Assembly: GCF_000717055.1 (NCBI RefSeq)
Contig: NZ_JNXI01000017.1
Span: 97,848 to 161,847 of the forward strand
Length of the DNA: 64,000 bases
DNA from: Streptomyces iakyrus
GTDB taxonomy: Bacteria; Actinomycetota; Actinomycetes; Streptomycetales; Streptomycetaceae
Direction: 5' to 3'
The stretch's first letter is position 1. Each line of letters starts with the position of its first letter. The notes beneath the pieces are model-generated. The model saw nothing but the letters and a program-made list of their open reading frames with translations, was not told where the DNA came from and searched no databases. A program made the translations under genes and the position numbers. Shown here in pieces: positions 1-7,125 of this stretch.

Positions 1-1018
1 CGGGGGCGAGGTGCGGTGACACGCCGGTCGGGTCCAGATGGGCCTCGAGGAAGGTGAGCAGGTCGTGCGGCGTGGCCCGTACGGCTCCGGCCGCCTGGAA
101 GCCTCCGGCGTCGAAGGCGGGCACCCGTGACACGCCGTCCCTTCCGTGCCCGAGGGCGTCGGACCCGGAGTCGTCCGCCCGCAGGGTGGTGCCGTCCAGG
201 CCGAGGGGGCTCAGGATCTGGTCGGTGAGGAGGGCCTCCCAGGGCGTGCCGGTCGCGGCGGCGAGTGCGTGTCCGAGTACGGCGACGCCGTAGTTGGAGT
301 AGCGCCACCGGGTACCGGGGCGGTGGCGCGGCCGGTGGCGCAGGAAGGCGTCGATGACCCGGGCCTCCGGGAAACGGCCGTAGGGGTTGGTGGTCCAGGC
401 GGGCAGCCCCCGGAGGAAGAACCCGGCCGGCAGTGCGGGCAGGCCGGAGGTGTGGGTGATCAGGTGGGCGAGCGTGACCGGGTCCGCACCTGTCGGCCGC
501 CCCCCGTCCAGGAAGGCGGCGGCAGGTTCACCGCCGGACAGCCGGCCACTGCGGATCAGCCGGGCCAGCAGCAGACCGGTGAACGTCTTCGTCGCCGAGC
601 CGATCTCGTAGCGCAGGTTTTCGCGGGTGACCGACGGGGGCAGGGCGGTGCCGCCGCTCACGACACTGCGGCGGCCGTGCCGGGAGAGGGCGAACACCAC
701 GTCCGGGGCGTCGGAGGTGGTGACGGCGTCGGAGAGCCGCTCGACGAGCGGGCCGTCGTCCGGGGGGACCTGCAGGGACGGGCCGCGCGGGGCAGGCCCG
801 GCGGCGTGGAGCGTGGCGCGCATACGCCGGGGATCTTCTGACGCCGTGTCGTGCGGGGCGAGGGAGCGGCCCGCCGGTGTGGCGCGCGAGGCCGCCGGGC
901 CCTCGTTCGGCGCGTGGCTCGCGGGCGAGGATGCGTCCGCCGGCGTGACACGCAGGGCCGGAGTCTCGGCGTCGTCGAGCGGTTCACCCGGCCAGGGCGT
1001 GTGCCGACGGGGCGTCAT
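1..1018 (-). CDS. Serine hydrolase, class C beta-lactamase-like (partial, C-terminus off the left edge)
   Basis: The visible 339 residues read as a penicillin-binding-protein/class C beta-lactamase fold enzyme. An SxxK motif (SATK) lies near residue 109 and a Y-x-N motif (YSN) follows a typical PGTRWRYSNYG context. Family members hydrolyse beta-lactams, D-peptides or esters; some act as peptidases or esterases in natural-product loci, so the substrate cannot be told. The ATG at 1018 overlaps the TGA of the upstream gene (ATGA), which supports this start over an internal ATG at 823. The first 65 residues before that internal ATG are Pro/Ala-rich and may be a linker. No clear signal peptide is seen, suggesting a cytoplasmic enzyme. 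It is the most distal visible gene of the peptide operon starting at 3805. The KTG motif would lie beyond the window edge. Confidence 0.8.
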   Translation of the reverse strand, partial: MTPRRHTPWPGEPLDDAETPALRVTPADASSPASHAPNEGPAASRATPAGRSLAPHDTASEDPRRMRATLHAAGPAPRGPSLQVPPDDGPLVERLSDAVTTSDAPDVVFALSRHGRRSVVSGGTALPPSVTRENLRYEIGSATKTFTGLLLARLIRSGRLSGGEPAAAFLDGGRPTGADPVTLAHLITHTSGLPALPAGFFLRGLPAWTTNPYGRFPEARVIDAFLRHRPRHRPGTRWRYSNYGVAVLGHALAAATGTPWEALLTDQILSPLGLDGTTLRADDSGSDALGHGRDGVSRVPAFDAGGFQAAGAVRATPHDLLTFLEAHLDPTGVSPHLAP

Positions 1019-1932
1019 GAGGCGTGTGCCAGCAGGGCCAAGGACCGGGACGTGGCCAGTACGGAGGCGTAGGCGGCGACCAGCGTGGGGTGGTAGACGA
1101 TGTCGAACACCTCGTCGGGAGCCCCCTCGGGCATCGTCCGCAGGGCGGGCATGGCGCCTTCGGGCTGCTGTGCTGCGGCGAAGCCCTCCCAGGCCCGCTC
1201 GTCCAGGGTCGGGCGCGGCAGGCAGGCGTCGACCACGAGCAGTTCGCCGAGCAGGTCCCAGCGTTCCAGGTCCAGCCAGTCGTCGATCCAGACCGGCAGC
1301 CAGGTCGCGAGGTAGTCGGCGGTGGCGGGTGGCAGACCGTCCGGCTTCTCCCCCCAGTCCGTCAGGTGGAAGACGTTGTGCGTGACGTCGTAGGCGATGT
1401 GCCCTTCCACCGTCCAGGGTTCGGGGGTGCGGGCCAGCCAGGTCGTGTCCCTCAGTTCGGACTCCGGCGGCCGGGGCGGGAGGCCGAACCGGCGCTGGAA
1501 CGCGGACAGGCCGAGCCGCCGGGTGGGGGTCGCCTCGAACGCCGCCCAGCTGTCCAGCCGGTGGTTCAGGGCGGCTGCCCGCTCCACCTCCGGCTGGCTG
1601 TAGCCGAGTTCCTTGAAGGGCAGGTACACCTCGAAGGGGATGGGGGAGATGGGCTCCGTGAGCTGCCCCCGCACCAGCATGCGGCCGCCGTCCAGCGTCT
1701 CGCGCCAGGCGTGGTCGAGGAGTTGCCGGGCCAGCCGGGCCTGACGCGACCCGGCGACGCCCTCGCGGAACAGCACCTTGCAGATCATGGCCAGTTCGCC
1801 GATGGGTTTGAAGCGCTCCAGGAAGCCGATCTCGGGGTCCACATCGGGTTCCAGCTCGAATCCGTCACGGTGGGCCCACAGCCATTCCAGGGCGCCGACT
1901 CCGACGTTGTGGATCAGGCGGGTGTCGGTCAT
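1015..1932 (-). CDS. Conserved alpha-helical protein, DUF6895-like (paralogue 2)
   Basis: This 305-residue protein has no recognisable catalytic motif or membrane segment. It is Trp-rich and probably all-helical. It is clearly a paralogue of the upstream product: both share an N-terminal block with ALEWL/DALAW, a PTRRLG motif, a THxVFHLTDWG motif and a YHPTLxAAxA motif near the C-terminus. From memory this arrangement resembles the DUF6895 family of actinomycetes; no biochemical function is known to me. The gene starts with ATG 1932, whose codon lies inside the end of the upstream paralogue (stop at 1929), and its own stop overlaps the ATG of the serine hydrolase. The pair may form a heterodimeric maturation or binding partner for the peptide encoded at 3805, but that is inference from gene order only. 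Confidence 0.8.
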   Translation of the reverse strand: MTDTRLIHNVGVGALEWLWAHRDGFELEPDVDPEIGFLERFKPIGELAMICKVLFREGVAGSRQARLARQLLDHAWRETLDGGRMLVRGQLTEPISPIPFEVYLPFKELGYSQPEVERAAALNHRLDSWAAFEATPTRRLGLSAFQRRFGLPPRPPESELRDTTWLARTPEPWTVEGHIAYDVTHNVFHLTDWGEKPDGLPPATADYLATWLPVWIDDWLDLERWDLLGELLVVDACLPRPTLDERAWEGFAAAQQPEGAMPALRTMPEGAPDEVFDIVYHPTLVAAYASVLATSRSLALLAHAS

Positions 1933-2900
1933 CCCAGCACTCCTTGTCCGCCGGGCAGGTGGGGCGCGGCTGCCCGGGCTCCGTCGTCGAGCCGCCCGGT
2001 GGTCAGCGTCGCGGCGAAGGCGGCCATGAGGGTGGGGTGGTAGTGGGAGGGGAAGTCCGGACCGCTGCCGTGGTCCGCTCCGCTCCCCTGTTCCGGGACC
2101 GCGCCGGAGGGGTGCTGTGCCGCCGCGATCCGCGCCCAGGCGTCACGCAGGACGGCGGGTTCGGGCAGCAGGGGCAGGCTCGCCGCCACGGCCAGCAGCT
2201 CGCAACCGAGGTCCCACATCCCGGCATCCAGACAGGTGTCGAGCCAGGGCGGCAGCCAGTCGGCCAGGTAGCCGGCGAGGTCGGGCGGCACCCCCGCGGG
2301 GCCGGCGCGCCCCCAGTCGGTGAGATGGAAGACCACGTGGGTGAGGGAGTAGCCGGAGGACTGCTCGAAGGTCCAGGGCTCGGGCAGCCCGCCCAGCCAG
2401 GTGCGCCGCAGCGCCTGCGGCATCGCGTCGGACTGCCGGATGCCGCTGCGGGTCTCGGCGTTCACGACGCCGAGCCGCCGGGTGGGCTCCTGCTCGGTGA
2501 GTTGCCAGCTGCGGGTGCGGGCCACCGTGGCGGTGGCCGCCTCGTAGCCGGGGTGCCGCAGGCCCGCCGCGGCCATGGCGGCGTACACCTCCAGCGGGTA
2601 TGTGGCGAAGGGTTCCAGCCGTTGCAGGCGCAGGAACAGCTCTCCCCGGCCGGTCTCCTGCCACGCGAAGTCCATCAGGGCCGACGCGCAGGCGTGGAGC
2701 GGATCCGGGGGCGCGGTGTGGCGGCAGACGGTCGCGCACACCTGCGCCAGTTCCCCGAGCGGCTTCCAGCTGCGGTTCACCTGTCCGTCAGCGGCCAGCG
2801 CGTCCTCGCCCAGCGCGAACTGCGCGCGATGTGCCGACACCCACGCCAGCGCGTCCTCGGCGACCTGCCGCGTCCCCCACGTCCCCGGGATGTCGCTCAC
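1929..2900 (-). CDS. Conserved alpha-helical protein, DUF6895-like (paralogue 1)
   Basis: 323-residue paralogue of the next gene downstream. Shared landmarks are a PTRRLG motif, a LTHVVFHLTDWG motif and a SHYHPTLMAAFA motif. The histidines in the HLTDWG and YHPT motifs are conserved between the two copies and could be functional, although no known active site is recognised. The GTG start at 2900 overlaps the stop of the preceding gene (GTGA), which indicates translational coupling and argues against the much longer upstream reading frame, whose extra residues are low-complexity Arg/Gly/Ala. Together with its neighbours it forms a five-gene coupled operon headed by a tiny peptide gene. Confidence 0.8.
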   Translation of the reverse strand: MSDIPGTWGTRQVAEDALAWVSAHRAQFALGEDALAADGQVNRSWKPLGELAQVCATVCRHTAPPDPLHACASALMDFAWQETGRGELFLRLQRLEPFATYPLEVYAAMAAAGLRHPGYEAATATVARTRSWQLTEQEPTRRLGVVNAETRSGIRQSDAMPQALRRTWLGGLPEPWTFEQSSGYSLTHVVFHLTDWGRAGPAGVPPDLAGYLADWLPPWLDTCLDAGMWDLGCELLAVAASLPLLPEPAVLRDAWARIAAAQHPSGAVPEQGSGADHGSGPDFPSHYHPTLMAAFAATLTTGRLDDGARAAAPHLPGGQGVLG

Positions 2901-3595
2901 ACGAACACTCCCGTCCGCGTCAGACGCGCCGCGCTCACCTGGAGAGCCACGAGCGGGTCCTGTCCACCCATCAGCTCCACGAAGTCCAGGCCGTTGTCGA
3001 GTCCCAGCGTCTGCGGTACGCCCTCCAGCAGGGTCAGCCAGCGTCCGGCGCCGGCCGCCTGTCGCCAGTCCCTGCGGCGTACCGCGCGCACGAAGCCCCG
3101 GGCGACGTCGACCGGACGGTGCTGTGCCGCGCGTGCCACCGCGCAGTCCTCTCCCGGTACCGCCAGGGCGGCCAGTACCGCGAGCTGGTGTGTCAGGAGT
3201 TGCCAGGGCGCGCCCTCGAGCCAGGCGGCGTCGGGTTCCGGGTGCGGGCCGTCGGCGTGGCCCGGGTCGAGTCGCCACAGCGTGTGCCGCATGGCCCAGT
3301 GGCTCCACAGAACGGTGGGGGCGGCGTCGGCGCCGGGCGGGTAGGCCTCCACGGCCGCACGGAACACCGCGAGTTCGTCGGGCAGCGGCGGGGTGGACAG
3401 CAGGGTGCTCGGCAGCATCGCGTCGGCTCCCAGCACACGTACGGCCGCGAGGGCGAGGCCCTCCGCTTCCCCGTCGGCCGCCCGCTCCGGGGCGGCCGCA
3501 CGAGCGTGGTCTCCGCTCCGAAGAGCGGAGACCACAGAGGAAGCGAGGTCCTGCACCGCGCCCTGCAAGAGGGACGAAGTGCCAGACTGCTCCAT
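2897..3595 (-). CDS. Unrecognised protein of the peptide operon
   Basis: 232-residue protein, rich in Ala and Leu, with several Trp residues, no signal peptide and no hydrophobic stretch long enough for a membrane helix. I recognise no family. The ATG at 3595 is preceded by a GGGAG ribosome binding site about eight bases upstream. The gene begins only about 20 bases after the stop of the 62-residue peptide gene and ends in a GTGA overlap with the DUF6895-like gene, so it is expressed with them. Possible roles are a scaffold, leader-recognition or processing factor for the peptide, but nothing in the sequence shows this directly. Confidence 0.7.
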   Translation of the reverse strand: MEQSGTSSLLQGAVQDLASSVVSALRSGDHARAAAPERAADGEAEGLALAAVRVLGADAMLPSTLLSTPPLPDELAVFRAAVEAYPPGADAAPTVLWSHWAMRHTLWRLDPGHADGPHPEPDAAWLEGAPWQLLTHQLAVLAALAVPGEDCAVARAAQHRPVDVARGFVRAVRRRDWRQAAGAGRWLTLLEGVPQTLGLDNGLDFVELMGGQDPLVALQVSAARLTRTGVFV

Positions 3596-3616
3596 TTGTT
3601 TACTCCCGTCGGTCCA

Positions 3617-3805
3617 CTAGCCCTTCTTGGGGCGCGGGGTGGGCGGCGACAGGAGCAGCCCGTAGCCGCCCTTGAACAGCGCGAGTGCGGCGCACTCGCG
3701 GCTGTCGCGGTAGATGCCGTCGGCTTCTGCCGGGTCGAGTGCGGCCTCGATGTCGGCACTCTGGATGCCCGTCAGGTCCTTGGTGACCTTCTCGGTGGCA
3801 GTCAT
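3617..3805 (-). CDS. Small peptide, candidate ribosomally synthesised precursor
   Basis: 62-residue ORF with a textbook ribosome binding site (AAGGAG, seven bases before ATG 3805) and its own upstream AT-rich promoter region. The N-terminal half is acidic and helix-prone (TEKVTKDLTGIQSADIEAAL), resembling a leader. The C-terminal part holds one Cys, a Gly/Tyr/Leu stretch (FKGGYGLLL) and a Pro/Lys-rich end (SPPTPRPKKG). It is the first gene of an operon with three uncharacterised proteins and a serine hydrolase. That layout is what one expects for a ribosomally synthesised, modified peptide or for a small regulatory subunit. No cyclase, radical SAM, YcaO or lanthionine synthase is present in the window, so the class is unknown. 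It could also simply be a structural small protein of a complex formed by the downstream products. Confidence 0.7.
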   Translation of the reverse strand: MTATEKVTKDLTGIQSADIEAALDPAEADGIYRDSRECAALALFKGGYGLLLSPPTPRPKKG

Positions 3806-3925
3806 TGCACCATCTCCTTGACTGAAGTGGATGCTTTCTCCTCTAGTGCACCTGATGGGGACAAATCATGCCAACTTACCCAAGAGTTTATTTGCGTCAC
3901 TTCTTCAACATCTCACCCATAAGCG
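3806..3925 (-). promoter_or_regulatory. AT-rich leader/promoter region of the peptide operon
   Basis: The roughly 120 bases upstream of the peptide gene are markedly richer in A and T than anything nearby. They contain, read on the minus strand, TTGGGT and TTGGCA hexamers, a TTTGTCC element and a TAGAGG element close to the start codon. No single -35/-10 pair stands out. The region is shared as the divergent intergenic space with the DoxX-like gene starting at 4012. The unusual base composition suggests a regulated promoter. Confidence 0.4.
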
Positions 3926-4011
3926 ACCTAGTGGCACGGGCGGTGTGAGTGCTTCGGCTCCGGCTGGGGAACCCGGCGGACGCTGTACCCACCGACCCCC
4001 TGGAGAGGGCC

Positions 4012-4545
4012 ATGAGTCTGTTGCGAGTGCTCGGCCGCCCCATGCTGGCCTCGATGTTCCTCACGGGCGGCTTGAGTTCCGTCCGCGACCCGGAGCAGGT
4101 CGCCGACGCCGCCGAGCCTGTCGTCCAACCGGTCACCGAGCGCGTCCCGGCCCTGCCGGACCGCACCGAGCAGGTCGTACGCCTCAGCGGCGCCGTGCAG
4201 GTCGCCGCGGGACTGATGCTGGCCACGGGGCGCATGCCGCGTCCGGCCGCGCTGGCCATCGCGGCCACACTGGTGCCCACCACGCTGGCCGGGCACCGTT
4301 TCTGGGAGTCGGAGGACCCCGAGGAGCGGGCACAGCAGCGCATCCACTTCTTCAAGAACCTGTCCATGCTCGGCGGGCTGCTGATCGCCGCCGACGACAC
4401 CGGCGCCCGCCCCTCGGTGGTGTGGCGCGGCACGCACGCCGCCCGTGGTCTGCGGCGCGACGCGGGTCTGGTGCGCCGCTCCGTGCGTGCCACCGCACGG
4501 CCGGCCGCCGCGGCCGGGCGCGTCCGGGCCAAGCTCCCCGCGTGA
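4012..4545 (+). CDS. DoxX family membrane protein
   Basis: 177-residue protein with an N-terminal MSLLRVLGRPMLASMFLTGGL segment that looks like the first membrane helix of DoxX-type proteins, followed by a polar loop, a glycine-rich helix (LSGAVQVAAGLMLATG), a third hydrophobic helix (AALAIAATLVPTTLAGH) and a HFFKNLSMLGGLLIAADD motif typical of the DoxX/SURF4-like family. The basic C-terminal tail is cytoplasmic by the positive-inside rule. Family members take part in redox or thiol stress processes in actinobacteria. ATG 4012 is preceded by GGAGAGGG. A longer reading frame from 3949 is possible but lacks a ribosome binding site. Confidence 0.85.
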   Translation: MSLLRVLGRPMLASMFLTGGLSSVRDPEQVADAAEPVVQPVTERVPALPDRTEQVVRLSGAVQVAAGLMLATGRMPRPAALAIAATLVPTTLAGHRFWESEDPEERAQQRIHFFKNLSMLGGLLIAADDTGARPSVVWRGTHAARGLRRDAGLVRRSVRATARPAAAAGRVRAKLPA

Positions 4546-4640
4546 ACCGCCTGAACCGCCGGTCCCGCCGGTACGGCACCGGCGGGACCGCGCGTTAACC
4601 CCATGGGGCCGGGGGGACCCGAGCGCTGGAGGTGAAGGAC

Positions 4641-5204
4641 ATGGGACACGGAGGAAACGTCATCGACGAACTGGTGACCGATCACCGCGAGGTCGAGGAG
4701 ATGTTCGGCAGGATCGAGGCACTGCCGTCCGGCCACCAGGACCGCAAGCTGTACGCCGACCAGGTCACGATGGAGCTCGTACGGCACTCGGTGGCCGAGG
4801 AGGCATACCTGTACCCGGCGGTCCGCGAGCACGTGGCCGGCGGGGACGCCATCGCCGATCAGGAGCTCCAGGACCACGCCACGGCCGAGCAGATCATGAA
4901 GGATCTGGAGGGCTGTGACGCGGGCGACGCCGAGTTCGACCGTCTGATGGGCATGCTCATGAGCGAGATCCGCTCGCACATCGCCGACGAGGAGGGCAAC
5001 CTCTTCCCGCGGCTGCGGCAGGCCTGTCCGATGGACGCGCTCAACGAGCTGGGCGACAAGGTGCGCAAGGCGAAAAAGACCGCTCCGACCAGGCCCCACC
5101 CGGCAGCCCCCGACAAGCCCCCGGCGAACAAGCTGCTGGCCCCGGGCACCGGGATGGTGGACCGGCTGCGGGACGCGCTGAGCGGCCGCGGCAAGTCCGA
5201 GTAG
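4641..5204 (+). CDS. Hemerythrin HHE cation-binding domain protein
   Basis: 187-residue cytoplasmic protein with the hemerythrin-like helix bundle. Metal ligands are visible as HREVEEMF (His/Glu of helix 1), RHSVAEEAYLYP (helix 2, HxxxE) and RSHIADEEGNLFP (HxxxE of helix 4), with an additional His in QDHATAEQ. Such proteins bind a di-iron centre and are linked to oxygen, nitric oxide or redox sensing. The last 50 residues are a Pro/Lys-rich linker and a short helix. I chose ATG 4641 because GGAGGTGA sits six bases upstream; the GTG at 4632 lies within that ribosome binding site. The gene follows the DoxX-like gene by 95 bases and precedes a strong terminator, so the two may form a small redox-stress unit. 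Confidence 0.9.
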   Translation: MGHGGNVIDELVTDHREVEEMFGRIEALPSGHQDRKLYADQVTMELVRHSVAEEAYLYPAVREHVAGGDAIADQELQDHATAEQIMKDLEGCDAGDAEFDRLMGMLMSEIRSHIADEEGNLFPRLRQACPMDALNELGDKVRKAKKTAPTRPHPAAPDKPPANKLLAPGTGMVDRLRDALSGRGKSE

Positions 5205-5220
5205 GGCCGTCACCGTCTGT

Positions 5221-5252
5221 GCGGGGTCCGTCGCCTAGGCGACGGACCCCGC
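5221..5252 (+). terminator. Perfect 32-bp palindrome, probable terminator
   Basis: Two 16-base arms (GCGGGGTCCGTCGCCT and its exact reverse complement) meet without a loop, starting 16 bases after the hemerythrin gene stop. On folding the central bases form a small loop on a very GC-rich stem. No T-run follows, as is usual for Streptomyces terminators. Confidence 0.75.
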
Positions 5253-5489
5253 TTCCGTGTGTGCGCGTGTGAGTAACCACACTGCGGCCTCAAGGCCCGT
5301 GCGCGGCAGGGAGTTTGGGAGGCGCGAGACGGCGGATCACGGTGCGGTGGAACCGCTTCTCCGGTCCCCTCTGCCACGATGGGCGGCGCCGTACCCGTCG
5401 AGGGGAACCACCGCGCAGCGCGGCCGGTGTGTCCCGCCCCCTCGTCCCCCTCCTCCTGAGTCCTCCGACTCGTCTCCGAGTACCGCACT

Positions 5490-6803
5490 GTGTCTTCCTC
5501 CCCCTCCCCTGCCCTGCCCGCCTCCCGCTCGCCCTGGCGGTCCCTGCGGTACCGCAGCATGCGCTGGTGGTCCGTCGCGAACTTCGTGTCGAACGCCGGT
5601 ACGTGGATGCAGCTCACCGTGCAGAACCTGCTGGTCCTGCAGATCACCGGGTCCGCCGCCGCGACGGGTCTTTCCATGTCCGTGCAGGCCGCCCCGGCGC
5701 TGCTGATCAGCGTGCTGGGCGGGGCCGCCGTCGACCGGTGGCCCCGCAAGCTGACGGCCGCCGTGAGCCAGGCTCTGCTCGGCGCGATCGCGTTCACCAC
5801 GGCCGTCCTCGTGGCGCTGGACCGGATCGACATGACCTCGCTGATGGTGCTGGCCGCCGTCACGGGTGTCGTCGCGACCGTCGACAACCCGGCGTGCGCG
5901 CTGCTGGGCAACGACCTCGTGCCGGCGGAGGACGTGCCCTCGGCCATCGGCGTCGGGGCGCTGGTGCACCAGGCGGGCCGCCTGGTGGGAGCGGCCCTGG
6001 CCGGTGTGGCGGTCGGGTTCCTCGGCACGTCCGCCGCGTACTTCGCGAACGGTCTTTCGTTCCTCTTCGTCGCCTCGGTCATCCCGTTCCTGCGGCCCGC
6101 CGCCGGAGCGGTGCGGCAGACCGGCCGGGAGCCCGAGGGCGGCGTCGGCTCGGACCTGACCGTGCGCGAGGGGCTGGCCTACTTCGTGCGGCGGCCGCGC
6201 CTGGTCGCGCTGGCGGGTGTGACCGGGATCAGCGCGGTGTTCGGCCGCAACTACGGGCTCACCCTGGCCGTGCTGGTCACCGGGCCGCTCGCGGGAGGCG
6301 CCGGTTCGTTCGGCACGGTGTCGACCGTGCTCGCCGCCGGCGGCATCCTCGGCGCGGTGCTGGGCGCCCGGCTGCGCCGGCCGTCGGTGCGGCTCGTGGG
6401 CACGCTGGCGGCCGCGGGGGCGCTGCTCCAGGTGGTGGCGGGCCTGTCGCCGTCGCTGGCGGTGCTGATCGTGCTGGTACTGCCCATGGCCGTGGTGGAG
6501 TCCGTCTCCGACACCGCCGGTACGGCCGTCCTGCAGACCGACCCGCCCGCCCACCTGCGGGGACGGGTGCTGGGCGTGTGGGGCAGCATCGGCACGGTGT
6601 GGGGCCTGGGCGGCCCGCCCGCACTGGGCCTCCTCATGGAACTGGCCGGACCCCGCGGCGCCCTCGTCACCGGGGGACTGCTCATCGCCAGTGCGATCGG
6701 GACGGGCTCTCTGCTGCGCCGCCGCCGGGCCACGGCGCCGGTGCTGCTGCGCAAGGAGGACCACGACACCCTGGGCAAGCCGGCGCTCAGCCCGGCTGCC
6801 TGA
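5490..6803 (+). CDS. MFS transporter (drug exporter type)
   Basis: 437-residue membrane protein of the major facilitator superfamily, with about 12 hydrophobic segments, an N-terminal RYRSMRWWSVANFVSNAGTW motif typical of the enterobactin/macrolide exporter-like (MFS_3) group, and a loop 2-3 motif GGAAVDRWPRK. A central hydrophilic loop near residue 215 separates the two halves. A DPPAHLRGRVLG motif in the second half matches the same group. It probably exports small hydrophobic molecules using the proton gradient. The GTG at 5490 fits the start of conserved sequence but has no strong ribosome binding site. The C-terminus is basic and cytoplasmic. Confidence 0.85.
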   Translation: MSSSPSPALPASRSPWRSLRYRSMRWWSVANFVSNAGTWMQLTVQNLLVLQITGSAAATGLSMSVQAAPALLISVLGGAAVDRWPRKLTAAVSQALLGAIAFTTAVLVALDRIDMTSLMVLAAVTGVVATVDNPACALLGNDLVPAEDVPSAIGVGALVHQAGRLVGAALAGVAVGFLGTSAAYFANGLSFLFVASVIPFLRPAAGAVRQTGREPEGGVGSDLTVREGLAYFVRRPRLVALAGVTGISAVFGRNYGLTLAVLVTGPLAGGAGSFGTVSTVLAAGGILGAVLGARLRRPSVRLVGTLAAAGALLQVVAGLSPSLAVLIVLVLPMAVVESVSDTAGTAVLQTDPPAHLRGRVLGVWGSIGTVWGLGGPPALGLLMELAGPRGALVTGGLLIASAIGTGSLLRRRRATAPVLLRKEDHDTLGKPALSPAA

Positions 6804-7125
6804 ACCGGCTCGGCCCGGGGGCCCCGGGCACGCGGCCCGGACGGCGGCCGGACCGGGCGGACATCAGCCTCCGGGGGGCCTGGCCCGGACGGCGGCCGGA
6901 CCGGGGCGGCGTGCCGCGCGGCCCCGGGACAGGGGCTGCTGCCGTGTGTCACACGGCGGCCCGCGTGCCCTCGCCATCGGCAGCCTCCGTCCCGCCTGCC
7001 CGGCACCGCCGGGGGCGTGACCGAGCGCCCGGGAGGGTGCTCCCCCGCGCAGCGGAACACCCCGCCGCCCCCGAGCCCTCGACGGGCCGCACGGCGGACA
7101 CCGGCGGCTCGGCGTCCCAGGCGCC
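6804..7125. other. 322-base gap between convergent genes, with a 24-bp direct repeat
   Basis: No convincing gene is seen between the MFS gene and the end of hldE. The stretch holds two exact copies of GGCCCGGACGGCGGCCGGACCGGG (first three and last three bases differ in context) at 6834-6857 and 6882-6905, 48 bases apart. Both copies are partly self-complementary and could fold, so they may serve as a bidirectional terminator zone. Confidence 0.55.
6834..6905. repeat. Pair of 24-bp direct repeats
   Basis: Two identical 24-base copies, at 6834-6857 and 6882-6905, are separated by 24 bases. Each contains internal inverted GGCC/CCGG elements. Located downstream of two convergent transcription units. 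Confidence 0.6.
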
